Source: Chryseobacterium oleae
GTDB taxonomy: Bacteria; Bacteroidota; Bacteroidia; Flavobacteriales; Weeksellaceae
DNA length: 64,000 nucleotides
Reading direction: 5' to 3'
NCBI RefSeq assembly: GCF_900115055.1
Contig: NZ_FOVD01000003.1
Coordinates: 186,001 to 250,000, forward strand
This document shows, one piece after another, positions 1 to 7,288 of this stretch. Numbering within the stretch: the stretch's first letter is position 1; every line of letters begins with the position of its first letter. Below the pieces are notes generated by a model. That model was not told where the DNA came from. It ran no database searches and worked only from the letters and a program-made list of their open reading frames with translations. A program made the translations under genes and the position numbers.

Positions 1-669
1 CCAGGGATGATTATTATAATGGCGGTCATGGCCATGGGTTATTCACTACAGGAATATGTAGTACGGGTTAAAAGGAATGAACAGATACAGGCACAACAGA
101 GAATTGCTGAACTTAGTGTCTTGAAATCTCAGATCAGTCCTCATTTTCTTTTTAATGTACTGAACAGTTTATATGCTTTATCCCTTAAAAAGTCCGAAGA
201 AACACCTGATGTTATCCTAAAGCTGTCGGATATTCTCAGGTATTCTTTATATGAATCACAGCCAAAGGAAATTTCCATTATCAACGAGATCCATATTTTA
301 AATACCTATATTGATATTGAACGGTTAAGAATGCCTGCCAATGCAGAGATTTCTTTTCATCACACAGAAGTAAAAGATTCCGTTAAAATTGCACCGATGC
401 TTTTATTACCTTTAGTAGAAAACGCTTTTAAACACGGCACTGATTCTACGATTGGCGTATCTTACATCCATATTAATTTATGCTGCAATGACCACAGCCT
501 TGTATTTACATGTACCAATAATTTTAAGGAAACCGCGAGAAAAGATTATGGCGGAATAGGTATCGAAAACATACAGAAACGTCTTCAGTTGCTTTATCCC
601 TCAAGACATGTATTTAAAATTAAAAAAGACAAGAATATTTTTAGTGCTACCCTCGAAATAAAACTGTAA
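1..669 (+). CDS. Sensor histidine kinase, LytS/YehU type (5' end outside window)
   Basis: Histidine kinase of the His_kinase (PF06580) class that works with LytTR response regulators. The reading frame is open to the first base of the window, so the N-terminal membrane part is missing; what remains starts with the end of a hydrophobic segment and a short coiled linker. The phospho-acceptor box SQISPHFLFNVLNSL has its His at bases 142-144. The N-box LLLPLVENAFKHG and G-box GGIGIENIQKRL of the ATPase domain follow, so the catalytic core is intact. The response regulator begins 6 bp downstream. The signal sensed cannot be told from this fragment. Confidence 0.93.
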   Translation, partial: PGMIIIMAVMAMGYSLQEYVVRVKRNEQIQAQQRIAELSVLKSQISPHFLFNVLNSLYALSLKKSEETPDVILKLSDILRYSLYESQPKEISIINEIHILNTYIDIERLRMPANAEISFHHTEVKDSVKIAPMLLLPLVENAFKHGTDSTIGVSYIHINLCCNDHSLVFTCTNNFKETARKDYGGIGIENIQKRLQLLYPSRHVFKIKKDKNIFSATLEIKL

Positions 670-675
670 AGAATC

Positions 676-1392
676 ATGAAAATAAGATGTTTAGTAGTAG
701 ATGATGAAAAACTGGCTCAGGAAGTTTTGGTCCATCATATTTCAAAATTTGAAAATTTGCAACTTGAGGGTATTTGCAATAACGTTTTTGAGTTGATCAG
801 TTTTTTAAATAAAAATAAAGAAATTGATCTGATTTTTTTGGACATCAAAATGCCTGAGATCAGCGGAACTGATTTTGTTTCTATTTTTAACAATCCTCCT
901 GCTATAATATATACCACTGCCTATCATCAGTACGCTGTGGATGCATTTAATCAAAATGCTATAGACTATTTATTAAAACCTATTTCTCTTGACCGTTTCT
1001 CCAAAAGTGTTCAAAAAGCAGATCAGATTTTAAGGCAAAAACAGCAGGTCAATTCCATAGTTAATGAAAAAGATGATGAAAGTTTCTTTGTAAAAAGTGA
1101 TAAGAGGCTGGTAAAAATCAATCCTTCCGAGTTGGTTTATATCGAGGGAATGCGAAACTACATTTGTTTGTATACAGAAAGTAATAGTGTGATGGTTCAC
1201 GGGACACTGACAAGCATTGAAGAAACCTTAAAACACCTCCATTATATTTGCCGGGTTCATAAATCTTTTTTTATTAACCTCAAAAAGATCAGTTATGTAG
1301 AACAACATGTCATATTACTGACTAATAAAAAAAGTATTCCTATAGGATTAAGCTATCGCGACGAAGTATATAAAAAACTAAAAATAATATAA
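676..1392 (+). CDS. LytTR-family response regulator
   Basis: DNA-binding response regulator of 238 residues. An N-terminal CheY-like receiver (about 1-120) has the acidic pair DD at 9-10, the phospho-acceptor Asp56 in FLDIKMP, and the Lys of LLKP near 100. A C-terminal LytTR domain (about 135-235) contains the family-typical stretch VYIEGMRNYICLY and an HKSFFINL motif. It lies 6 bp after the histidine kinase, so the two form an operon and surely a signalling pair. Targets are unknown. It converges on the carotenoid operon across an 80-bp gap, and no link to carotenoids is shown by the sequence. Confidence 0.95.
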   Translation: MKIRCLVVDDEKLAQEVLVHHISKFENLQLEGICNNVFELISFLNKNKEIDLIFLDIKMPEISGTDFVSIFNNPPAIIYTTAYHQYAVDAFNQNAIDYLLKPISLDRFSKSVQKADQILRQKQQVNSIVNEKDDESFFVKSDKRLVKINPSELVYIEGMRNYICLYTESNSVMVHGTLTSIEETLKHLHYICRVHKSFFINLKKISYVEQHVILLTNKKSIPIGLSYRDEVYKKLKII

Positions 1393-1471
1393 TCTAAGCC
1401 AGCCAAACCTGGCATTAAACCTGAGAGTCCATCTGAAACATCACACAGTAAAATTTTCGCCTCTAAAAAGG

Positions 1472-2167
1472 CTATTTATTGGGCTCATTTCTTCTGAATT
1501 TTTGAAATAAATAGATATTCCACAAAATCATTTCATACCCATATACCGTATCTTCAATAGGAATAGTAAGCATTCTTATCCCTATAAAATTCTCAGGATT
1601 GTAGTTTACAACAGGAGATTCCAGACCTGTTCCGGTAAGTATGCCGTTTACGATAAGAAATCCCGGCATCAGTAAAAGATAAACCAGAGAAGCCTTCCCT
1701 ATCCATCTTGCTTTCAGCACAAAATACAGCATAAACATACTGATGGCAGTAGATACAAAGGTAATCAGAGTATAAATTTTATCATGAAAATAAATAGCCA
1801 TTCCTAATGCAGAAATAATGGAAATGATCACAAATATTTTCTCGGGAAGCGGTTTCCAATCCAGACGGAAAAATTGGTCCAGGCAGAAATAAGTGAATAT
1901 ACATGAAAACGGAATACAGAAAAAAAACAGTATTTCTTCAATAGGAAGCCCACCGATCCTGATTCCCAAAAGATAGGCGTCATTGAACCACCAGACTCCC
2001 CTTTCGGTAAACCATATATCCCAAAAAATAAACACAAGAGCCACAATGAACGCTGCCTTAAAAAAAGCAGGAAAATGTCTGTTGAATTTTATTTTGGGAT
2101 GAAATGAAAAAACAAAACAAATGATTACCGTAAAAAAATTAATCAAAAGATAGGTGTAGTGCAACAT
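1472..2167 (-). CDS. Lycopene cyclase domain protein (CrtYcd type)
   Basis: Membrane lycopene beta-cyclase of the heterodimeric/fused CrtYc-CrtYd type, turning lycopene into beta-carotene. The 231-residue protein has about six or seven hydrophobic segments and two copies of the signature acidic motif, PIEE at 75-78 and PIED at about 203-206, one per half, as expected when both half-domains are fused. Both motifs being present argues for an active enzyme. It is the last gene of the carotenoid operon, starting 2 bp after crtZ. Its length matches the TIGR03462 lycopene cyclase domain family. The exact product (beta-ring versus other cyclisation) is inferred from crtZ next door. Confidence 0.9.
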   Translation of the reverse strand: MLHYTYLLINFFTVIICFVFSFHPKIKFNRHFPAFFKAAFIVALVFIFWDIWFTERGVWWFNDAYLLGIRIGGLPIEEILFFFCIPFSCIFTYFCLDQFFRLDWKPLPEKIFVIISIISALGMAIYFHDKIYTLITFVSTAISMFMLYFVLKARWIGKASLVYLLLMPGFLIVNGILTGTGLESPVVNYNPENFIGIRMLTIPIEDTVYGYEMILWNIYLFQKFRRNEPNK

Positions 2168-2169
2168 GG

Positions 2170-2628
2170 TCAGGCTTTAGATTTATTAAAATACATTTTA
2201 AAATATTTGATGGGTACCCAAAGAAAGCCAAAACACTCTCCTTTTTCTTTTCCGGTATGTTTATGATGCTGTTTATGGGCACGTCTGATAGCCAGCAGAT
2301 ATGGATTTTCTGTATTGCGAAGGATTTTAAGCCTTTGATGTATAAAAATGTCGTGGACAAAAAAATAGGCCATTCCGTATAAAGCTATTCCTACCGCTAT
2401 ATAAAACCAGACATTAAAATGCTGTGTGGTCCCGTAATACATCAAAAGTATCGTAGGCAGGGCAAAAATGAGAAAGAAATAATCATTTTTCTCCATACTT
2501 CCCTCATTGCTGTGATCGTGATGATCCTTATGAAGCATCCAGAGAAACCCATGCATGATATATTTATGGATGAGCCACGTCATCCCTTCCATGATCAAAA
2601 AAGTACTTACTACAATCAGGAAATTCAT
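2170..2628 (-). CDS. crtZ: Beta-carotene hydroxylase CrtZ
   Basis: Di-iron membrane hydroxylase of the fatty acid hydroxylase superfamily that adds 3-hydroxyl groups to beta-carotene, giving cryptoxanthin and zeaxanthin. The 152-residue protein shows the full set of histidine motifs: HKYIMH at 21-26, HKDHHDH from 33, HDIFIH in the middle and HKQHH near residue 120. Several hydrophobic helices separate them. The start ATG overlaps the stop of the upstream SRPBCC gene, implying translational coupling. With the cyclase and hydroxylase both present, zeaxanthin is the likely end product of this operon; no ketolase (crtW) is visible in the window. Confidence 0.94.
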   Translation of the reverse strand: MNFLIVVSTFLIMEGMTWLIHKYIMHGFLWMLHKDHHDHSNEGSMEKNDYFFLIFALPTILLMYYGTTQHFNVWFYIAVGIALYGMAYFFVHDIFIHQRLKILRNTENPYLLAIRRAHKQHHKHTGKEKGECFGFLWVPIKYFKMYFNKSKA

Positions 2629-3095
2629 TACTTTATTTTTTTATTGAAACGTTCTTCTAAAACGGTGTACCTGTAGCTGAAAACATGTTCAAGCTTTTTT
2701 CTGACAAAGATTTTGTGGGCAATTTCGCCCAAAAACCCTAAAGGAAGTTCATAATGTACCGTATCTTTCATCAACACTCCTTTTTCATTGACTATAAACT
2801 CATGGTGGTGATTCCATAGTGTATAAGGCCCTTTTTTTTGAAAATCCGTGAAACTTTTCTGAAAATCAACCTGAGTAATTTCTGTCTTCCATTTCATTTT
2901 TATTCCCAGTACAGGTGAGACATAATAATCAATAATCATCCCTTCAAAGATTTCATCATCCTCCATTTCCGTAAGGACTATAAAATTCATATCCTTCGGG
3001 GTAATTTCAGAAAGATTATGCGCGGAAGAAAAAAACTTCCATGCTGTTTCTATATCACAATTGAGCTGCTGTTCCCTGTATATTTTATGTATCAT
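2628..3095 (-). CDS. SRPBCC-fold protein in the carotenoid operon
   Basis: Protein of 155 residues that looks like a START/SRPBCC (Bet v1-like) hydrophobic-ligand-binding fold: it opens with HKIYREQQLNCDIETAWKFF, typical of the first strand and helix of that superfamily, and ends in the long C-terminal helix. No signal peptide. It lies between crtB and crtZ, 28 bp after crtB, and overlaps crtZ by one base, so it is produced with the pathway enzymes. Similar proteins are often found in flavobacterial carotenoid clusters. A role in carrying or presenting a carotenoid intermediate is an inference; no catalytic residues are evident. Confidence 0.8.
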   Translation of the reverse strand: MIHKIYREQQLNCDIETAWKFFSSAHNLSEITPKDMNFIVLTEMEDDEIFEGMIIDYYVSPVLGIKMKWKTEITQVDFQKSFTDFQKKGPYTLWNHHHEFIVNEKGVLMKDTVHYELPLGFLGEIAHKIFVRKKLEHVFSYRYTVLEERFNKKIK

Positions 3096-3123
3096 TCTAT
3101 ATTCGATTTAATTGTAAGTGAGT

Positions 3124-3960
3124 TTAAAGAAGCGATACTTTATACTGCAGATAGCTGCTCATCATTAAAGATAATTTTTTACCGTTGGATATTCTGATTC
3201 TCTGGTTAATCATATTAACAGCAGATGTGCGCTTGATTTTCCGGAAAAGCGAGATGTAATACCGGTAAGCCAGATAAACCCCGAATCTTGCAGAACCCGG
3301 CAGTTTTTTGATCCCTTCCAGAGCTATTTTAAATTCTTCCTCAATCTCTTTTTCAATATGAGCTTTTACGGTATTGTCAAAATAAGAAATGTCAACATTC
3401 GGGAAGTAGCACCGTCCCAAAATCTGATAGTCATCTTTCATATCCCGAAGAAAATTGACTTTCTGGAATGCAGATCCCAACATCATCGCATACGGTTTCA
3501 GCCGCTCAAATTCTCTGGAGTTTCCTTCCGTAAAAATATGAAGACACATCAGTCCCACTACTTCAGCAGATCCTACGATATATTCTTTATATAAATCTGA
3601 ATTATAATCTATTTTCTGAAGATCCATTTCCATACTTTTCAGAAACTGATGGATTAGACTATAATCAATGTTATATCGGTGAACGGTTTCCTGAAACGAC
3701 TGTAAAATCGGATTCAGGGAGATTTTTTCCTCCAGCGCCTCAAAAGTCCCGGCTTTGTATCTCGACAGAAGTTTCTGCTTATCATACTCATGAAAGCTGT
3801 CCACAATTTCATCAGCCAGACGGACATATCCGTATACAGCATAGATCGGATTTCTGAGTTTCGGGGAAAGCGCCATTATTCCGAGAGAAAAACTGGTACT
3901 GTATTGTTTCGTTGTTTCCCGGCTTATTCTGTAAGAAAGATCGTCAAACAATTTTTTCAT
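3124..3960 (-). CDS. crtB: Phytoene synthase CrtB
   Basis: Squalene/phytoene synthase family enzyme that joins two geranylgeranyl diphosphates into phytoene, the first committed carotenoid step. At 278 residues it has normal length. The two metal-binding Asp-rich motifs are seen: DEIVD at 50-54 and RDMKDD around 172-177 in the typical NFLRDMKDDYQ context. The SFSLGI stretch near 23-28 matches the substrate-binding start of the family. The gene overlaps crtI by 4 bp, a sign of translational coupling. No crtE (GGPP synthase) lies nearby, so the substrate must come from a prenyl synthase encoded elsewhere. Confidence 0.96.
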   Translation of the reverse strand: MKKLFDDLSYRISRETTKQYSTSFSLGIMALSPKLRNPIYAVYGYVRLADEIVDSFHEYDKQKLLSRYKAGTFEALEEKISLNPILQSFQETVHRYNIDYSLIHQFLKSMEMDLQKIDYNSDLYKEYIVGSAEVVGLMCLHIFTEGNSREFERLKPYAMMLGSAFQKVNFLRDMKDDYQILGRCYFPNVDISYFDNTVKAHIEKEIEEEFKIALEGIKKLPGSARFGVYLAYRYYISLFRKIKRTSAVNMINQRIRISNGKKLSLMMSSYLQYKVSLL

Positions 3961-5435
3961 AATTTATATATTTTACTGGCTTCGTTAGCGGCTATTTTAC
4001 CTGAAATAATGGAAGGAGGAACGCCAGGACCCGGAACAGTAAGCTGACCTGTATACAGCAGGTTTTTTATTTTTTTATTCCGGATGGATGGTTTTAAGAA
4101 AGCGGTTTGTGATAATGTATTGGCAAGACCATACGCGTTTCCTTTAAAGGCATTATAATCTTCTTTAAAATCGTTAATGCAATAACTTCTTTTATATTCA
4201 ATTTTTGAAATAAGATCTGAAGTTCCGGTATGTTTTTCCAGTCTTCCGATCATCTGTATAAAATACTTTTCCCTCATTTCCTCATCATCTTCTATTCCGG
4301 GTGCTACAGGCATCAGCAGAAATATATTTTCACAGTTTTCGGGAGCGGCAGCCTGATCTGTCTGAGATGGGCAGCACACATAAAATAAAGGCTTTGTAGG
4401 CCATTTTTTATCTTCATAAATCTCATGGGTATGAAGCTGCAGATCGTTCTCAAAGAAAAGGGTGTGATGTCTCAGGCCCGGCACTTTTTCTTTAATTCCC
4501 AAATAATAAATAAGACATGACGGGGCCAGTGTTTTCTTTTCCCAATAGGCCGGTTTATAATTTCTGTATTGCTCAGGAAGAAGTTCACTTTCTGTATGAT
4601 GATAGTCTGAAGAAGCAATGACCATATCGAATGTTATGCTTTTTCCATTGACTACCAAGCCATCAGCCTGGCCATTTTCAACTGTAATTTTTTCTACATT
4701 TGAATTAAAGTGAAAACTCGCTCCCTGCTCTACGGCGATCTTCATCATGGCATCGGTCAGTTTTGAAAAACCTCCCATAGGATACCAGGTTCCCAATTTA
4801 TAGCCTCCGTAATTCATCAGACTGTATAATGCCGGAATATCCTTCGGGGCCGCTCCGAGAAAAATCACAGGAAACTCCATTAACGTAATCAGTTTAGGGT
4901 TTTTAAAATATTTTCTGACGAAGCGCTTGAAATTGGTAAAAAGATCTAGGTTCAATGCACTTTTAGCTATGGTAGGTGAAACAAATTCCATCCACGAATG
5001 ACAGGGCTTATTGACAAAATCTTTCATTCCCACTTCATATTTGTACTGCGCATCATTCATGAATTCATCCAGCTTTTTGCCCGCACCTGATTCTAAACTT
5101 TCAAACAGGGCTTTCATTTCCTCAAAATCACTGGGAATTTTCATAATTCCATCGGAAAAAACCATTTCAAATTGCGGATCTAAAGCGATCAGATCGTAAA
5201 AATCAGATGCCTTTTTCCCAAAATCCAAAAAAAATGCTTCTATAATATCCGGCATCCAATACCAGCTGGGTCCCATATCAAATGTATAACCGCTTTCGGT
5301 TTTGAATGCTCTTGCCCTTCCGCCCACGCTGCTGTTTTTTTCGAAAACATGAACTTCATGTCCGTCTTTCGAAGCGTAAGCCGCTGCAGAAAGTCCTGAA
5401 AAACCTGATCCTATCACTGCAATTTTCTTTTTCAT
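3957..5435 (-). CDS. crtI: Phytoene desaturase CrtI
   Basis: FAD-dependent CrtI-type desaturase that takes phytoene to lycopene. The 492-residue protein has the N-terminal dinucleotide fold VIGSGFSGLSAA (glycines 9, 11, 14) followed by VGGRAR. It also has the family's C-terminal FAD motif, LLYTGQLTVPGPGVPPSIISG, near the end. First enzyme gene of the carotenoid operon. Its ATG lies 2 bp after the stop of a 29-codon leader ORF, downstream of a clear Bacteroidota promoter at 5549-5576. Other members of the family add ketones or isomerise, but its place next to crtB and a lycopene cyclase favours phytoene-to-lycopene. Confidence 0.96.
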   Translation of the reverse strand: MKKKIAVIGSGFSGLSAAAYASKDGHEVHVFEKNSSVGGRARAFKTESGYTFDMGPSWYWMPDIIEAFFLDFGKKASDFYDLIALDPQFEMVFSDGIMKIPSDFEEMKALFESLESGAGKKLDEFMNDAQYKYEVGMKDFVNKPCHSWMEFVSPTIAKSALNLDLFTNFKRFVRKYFKNPKLITLMEFPVIFLGAAPKDIPALYSLMNYGGYKLGTWYPMGGFSKLTDAMMKIAVEQGASFHFNSNVEKITVENGQADGLVVNGKSITFDMVIASSDYHHTESELLPEQYRNYKPAYWEKKTLAPSCLIYYLGIKEKVPGLRHHTLFFENDLQLHTHEIYEDKKWPTKPLFYVCCPSQTDQAAAPENCENIFLLMPVAPGIEDDEEMREKYFIQMIGRLEKHTGTSDLISKIEYKRSYCINDFKEDYNAFKGNAYGLANTLSQTAFLKPSIRNKKIKNLLYTGQLTVPGPGVPPSIISGKIAANEASKIYKL

Positions 5436-5437
5436 CT

Positions 5438-5527
5438 TCAGTTTTTTTGAAATGAATATTCATTAAAGTAGTTCATGATCAATTCTTCAGGTAAAGTAAG
5501 TAGGTCTTTTATGATGAGATCGTTCAT
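5438..5527 (-). CDS. Small leader ORF (29 aa) upstream of crtI
   Basis: A short open frame begins at ATG 5527 and ends at TGA 5438-5440, leaving only 2 bp before the crtI start codon. It reads MNDLIIKDLLTLPEELIMNY and continues with FNEYSFQKN. It starts about 16 nt after the expected transcription start of the promoter at 5549-5576, so its ATG is the first in the message. Its function is unknown. It could be a leader peptide that couples translation into crtI, a real small protein, or the relic of a longer gene. An in-frame stop codon lies upstream, so it is not the tail of a longer frame now. Confidence 0.45.
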   Translation of the reverse strand: MNDLIIKDLLTLPEELIMNYFNEYSFQKN

Positions 5528-5548
5528 TAAACTTATTATTATAGTACA

Positions 5549-5576
5549 CAAATATACTATTTAATAATAAAACAAA
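5549..5576 (-). promoter_or_regulatory. Promoter of the carotenoid operon
   Basis: On the minus strand a -7 box TATATTTG (5549-5556) is preceded, 16 bp upstream, by a -33 TTTG (5573-5576), close to the Bacteroidota consensus TTTG-N17-23-TAnnTTTG though one base short. The expected transcription start, about 6 nt past the -7 box, lies near 5543. That gives a leader of roughly 16 nt before the small ORF and about 108 nt before crtI. Confidence 0.6.
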
Positions 5577-5932
5577 ATATTTATAAACTAAATAATTTTA
5601 CAAAAGACTGCCCACATAGGTTTCAATGTGTCTAATATTTCGTTTTGATACCGGATGAGAACAAGTATCCTCTTTTGCTCATATTCGATATCCAGTCTCT
5701 GATCACTTGCTTTTCATCTGTTATTACAAAAACTTTATTACACGTCAAGTTCTGTCGTTACCCCGATAGATATTTGGTTAATAAAATTAATCAAGATGGA
5801 AAGGAACATTAGAAATCAGGGTGGACATCTTTTAGTCAGAAACCACCATAAAAAATAAGACTCAACTGAAGACTACTCTATTAAAAAGAGCCTTCAACCT
5901 ATATCAAATAAAACATATTAAATTTTTAAGTT
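5577..5932. other. Intergenic region between divergent genes
   Basis: This 356-bp spacer separates the minus-strand carotenoid promoter from the plus-strand gene at 5933. Its left part is very A+T-rich. I see no tRNA, repeat or riboswitch. A 20-codon frame opening at ATG 5795 was considered and rejected. No convincing TAnnTTTG box precedes the gene at 5933, so its promoter is not assigned. Confidence 0.4.
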
Positions 5933-6667
5933 ATGTCAAACTACATCGAACTCAACGCAAACAAAGTGTATCCAAAAGGAAATGCTAAAATTTCTAAAAA
6001 AGACTCAGGAGAAATCCTGGTCACAGAATTATCGAAAAGTACTGATGGTGTCACCATCGATACCAACGGGGAAAATAAATTTGAACTTTCATTACAGCCT
6101 GTTAATATTAATACCGGACTTGTATTTGGAGCTTCCATGAATATCCTTGATAAATATAAGCGTGTAAAAACAGTAGCTCAATGGGCTTACCACTCTGAAC
6201 CTGGAAAAGACTATTCTGTTTTGGCAGTCAACAGTTTGCTGGAAGGCAAAGAGATTTTAGTCCAGTTCTTCAAGAATGGACAGGAAGTGCATCAGTATAC
6301 GGTCATCAACCAACCCAATTCACAACATACAAACTGGGTCGGATTGGTATTAAGTCTGGTAGCCTCTCTGGCAACAGCTGTAATTTCAGCTATTGATTAC
6401 GAGAAGACAACAACCGTGACAACCGGACCTGATGGAAAAACAACCACAACGGTAACCACTAAAAAGTCTTTTGGCGGCGGTGGTTCAGCTAAAAAATCAT
6501 CATCTCCGAATGATCCGAGCGGTCATATAGATTTTGATCATATCTATATTACATCAAGCAGAGTCTTCGATACGGAAGTGTATGAAGAACTGGATGGGCC
6601 TATAAGAGAGGTCGTATTTAACGGTAATTTTGGTAAGTTGGAATTACAATCAATTTCTAATATATGA
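5933..6667 (+). CDS. Unrecognised protein with one central membrane segment
   Basis: I do not recognise this 244-residue protein. The N-terminal half (1-130) is soluble, without signal peptide, and mixed beta in character. One hydrophobic helix, WVGLVLSLVASLATAVISAI, sits at about 138-157. A low-complexity linker follows, rich in Thr and Val (two TTTVTT runs around TGPDGK) and then Gly/Ser/Lys. The last 50 residues are a second compact region. It is a single-gene transcription unit with a strong terminator at 6683-6721 and is not in an operon with either neighbour. A membrane-tethered or pore-forming role is only a guess. Confidence 0.75.
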   Translation: MSNYIELNANKVYPKGNAKISKKDSGEILVTELSKSTDGVTIDTNGENKFELSLQPVNINTGLVFGASMNILDKYKRVKTVAQWAYHSEPGKDYSVLAVNSLLEGKEILVQFFKNGQEVHQYTVINQPNSQHTNWVGLVLSLVASLATAVISAIDYEKTTTVTTGPDGKTTTTVTTKKSFGGGGSAKKSSSPNDPSGHIDFDHIYITSSRVFDTEVYEELDGPIREVVFNGNFGKLELQSISNI

Positions 6668-6682
6668 TTCTAAATAATTGAG

Positions 6683-6721
6683 AGGAAGAAGATTAACCAT
6701 TAATCTTCTTCCTTTTTTTTA
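6683..6721 (+). terminator. Intrinsic terminator after the 5933 gene
   Basis: A perfect 13-bp stem, GGAAGAAGATTAA (6684-6696) with its complement at 6700-6712, closes a 3-nt loop and runs straight into eight Ts. It lies 16 bp past the stop codon of the unrecognised protein. Confidence 0.9.
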
Positions 6722-6787
6722 TGAACAAATTAATCGTAGCGAATCAACAGTCATTTCCTTTTAACATAAAAGAGATCAATCATTGAG

Positions 6788-7237
6788 CTATTTATTTAAC
6801 TGTTCAGCCAACCCAACCAACAGCCCGTCCTTTGCCCGAATATAGCACAAGCGGTAAGAATTTTCATACTGAACCAGCTCGCCTGCTAGCGTCGCACCAT
6901 GTTTCAGAAGTCTTGATACCAACTCATCAATATCCTCCACTGTAAACATCATCCTAAGATAGCCAAGCGAATTCACAGGAGCAGTCCGATGGTCTGAGAT
7001 CGTGGCCGGATGTATAAATTTAGAAATCTCCAGTCTGCTGTGTCCGTCCGGAGTAACCATCATCGCAATCTCTACGTTTTGTGATCCCAGCCCTGTAACC
7101 CGGCCAGCCCATTCTCCCTCAATGGTTGCGCGCCCTTCGAGCTTCAGTCCGATTTCTTCGAAAAAAGCAATGGCTTCATCCAGTGATTCTACGACAATGC
7201 CTACATTGTCCATTCGCAGTAATTTACTTTTTGCCAT
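6788..7237 (-). CDS. VOC (glyoxalase/bleomycin-resistance fold) protein
   Basis: Protein of 149 residues with the two-module beta-alpha-beta-beta-beta layout of the VOC superfamily: MDNVGIVVESLDEAIAFFEEIGL opens module 1, and LRMMFTVEDIDELVSRLLKHG opens module 2. Of the usual four metal ligands only the two Glu-type positions (RLEISKF and GLAEQ) are evident; the opening His positions hold Asn and Arg. Metal-dependent glyoxalase activity is therefore doubtful, and a binding or lyase role is possible. It follows the DoxX-like gene by 51 bp and probably shares its transcript. By eye this pair is richer in G+C than neighbouring genes. Confidence 0.8.
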   Translation of the reverse strand: MAKSKLLRMDNVGIVVESLDEAIAFFEEIGLKLEGRATIEGEWAGRVTGLGSQNVEIAMMVTPDGHSRLEISKFIHPATISDHRTAPVNSLGYLRMMFTVEDIDELVSRLLKHGATLAGELVQYENSYRLCYIRAKDGLLVGLAEQLNK

Positions 7238-7288
7238 AATTTAAATGTTTTAAATATTACTTAAAATGAGTACATCATGATTTAAAAC

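Noticed and set aside
1393..1471. Terminator between the response regulator and the lycopene cyclase gene
   Set aside because: Only a 4-bp GCCT/AGGC stem was found, too weak to call in either direction.
5795..5857. A 20-codon ORF (starting MERNIRNQ) before the gene at 5933
   Set aside because: Short, no promoter box, and no sign of coding beyond chance in this A+T-rich spacer.
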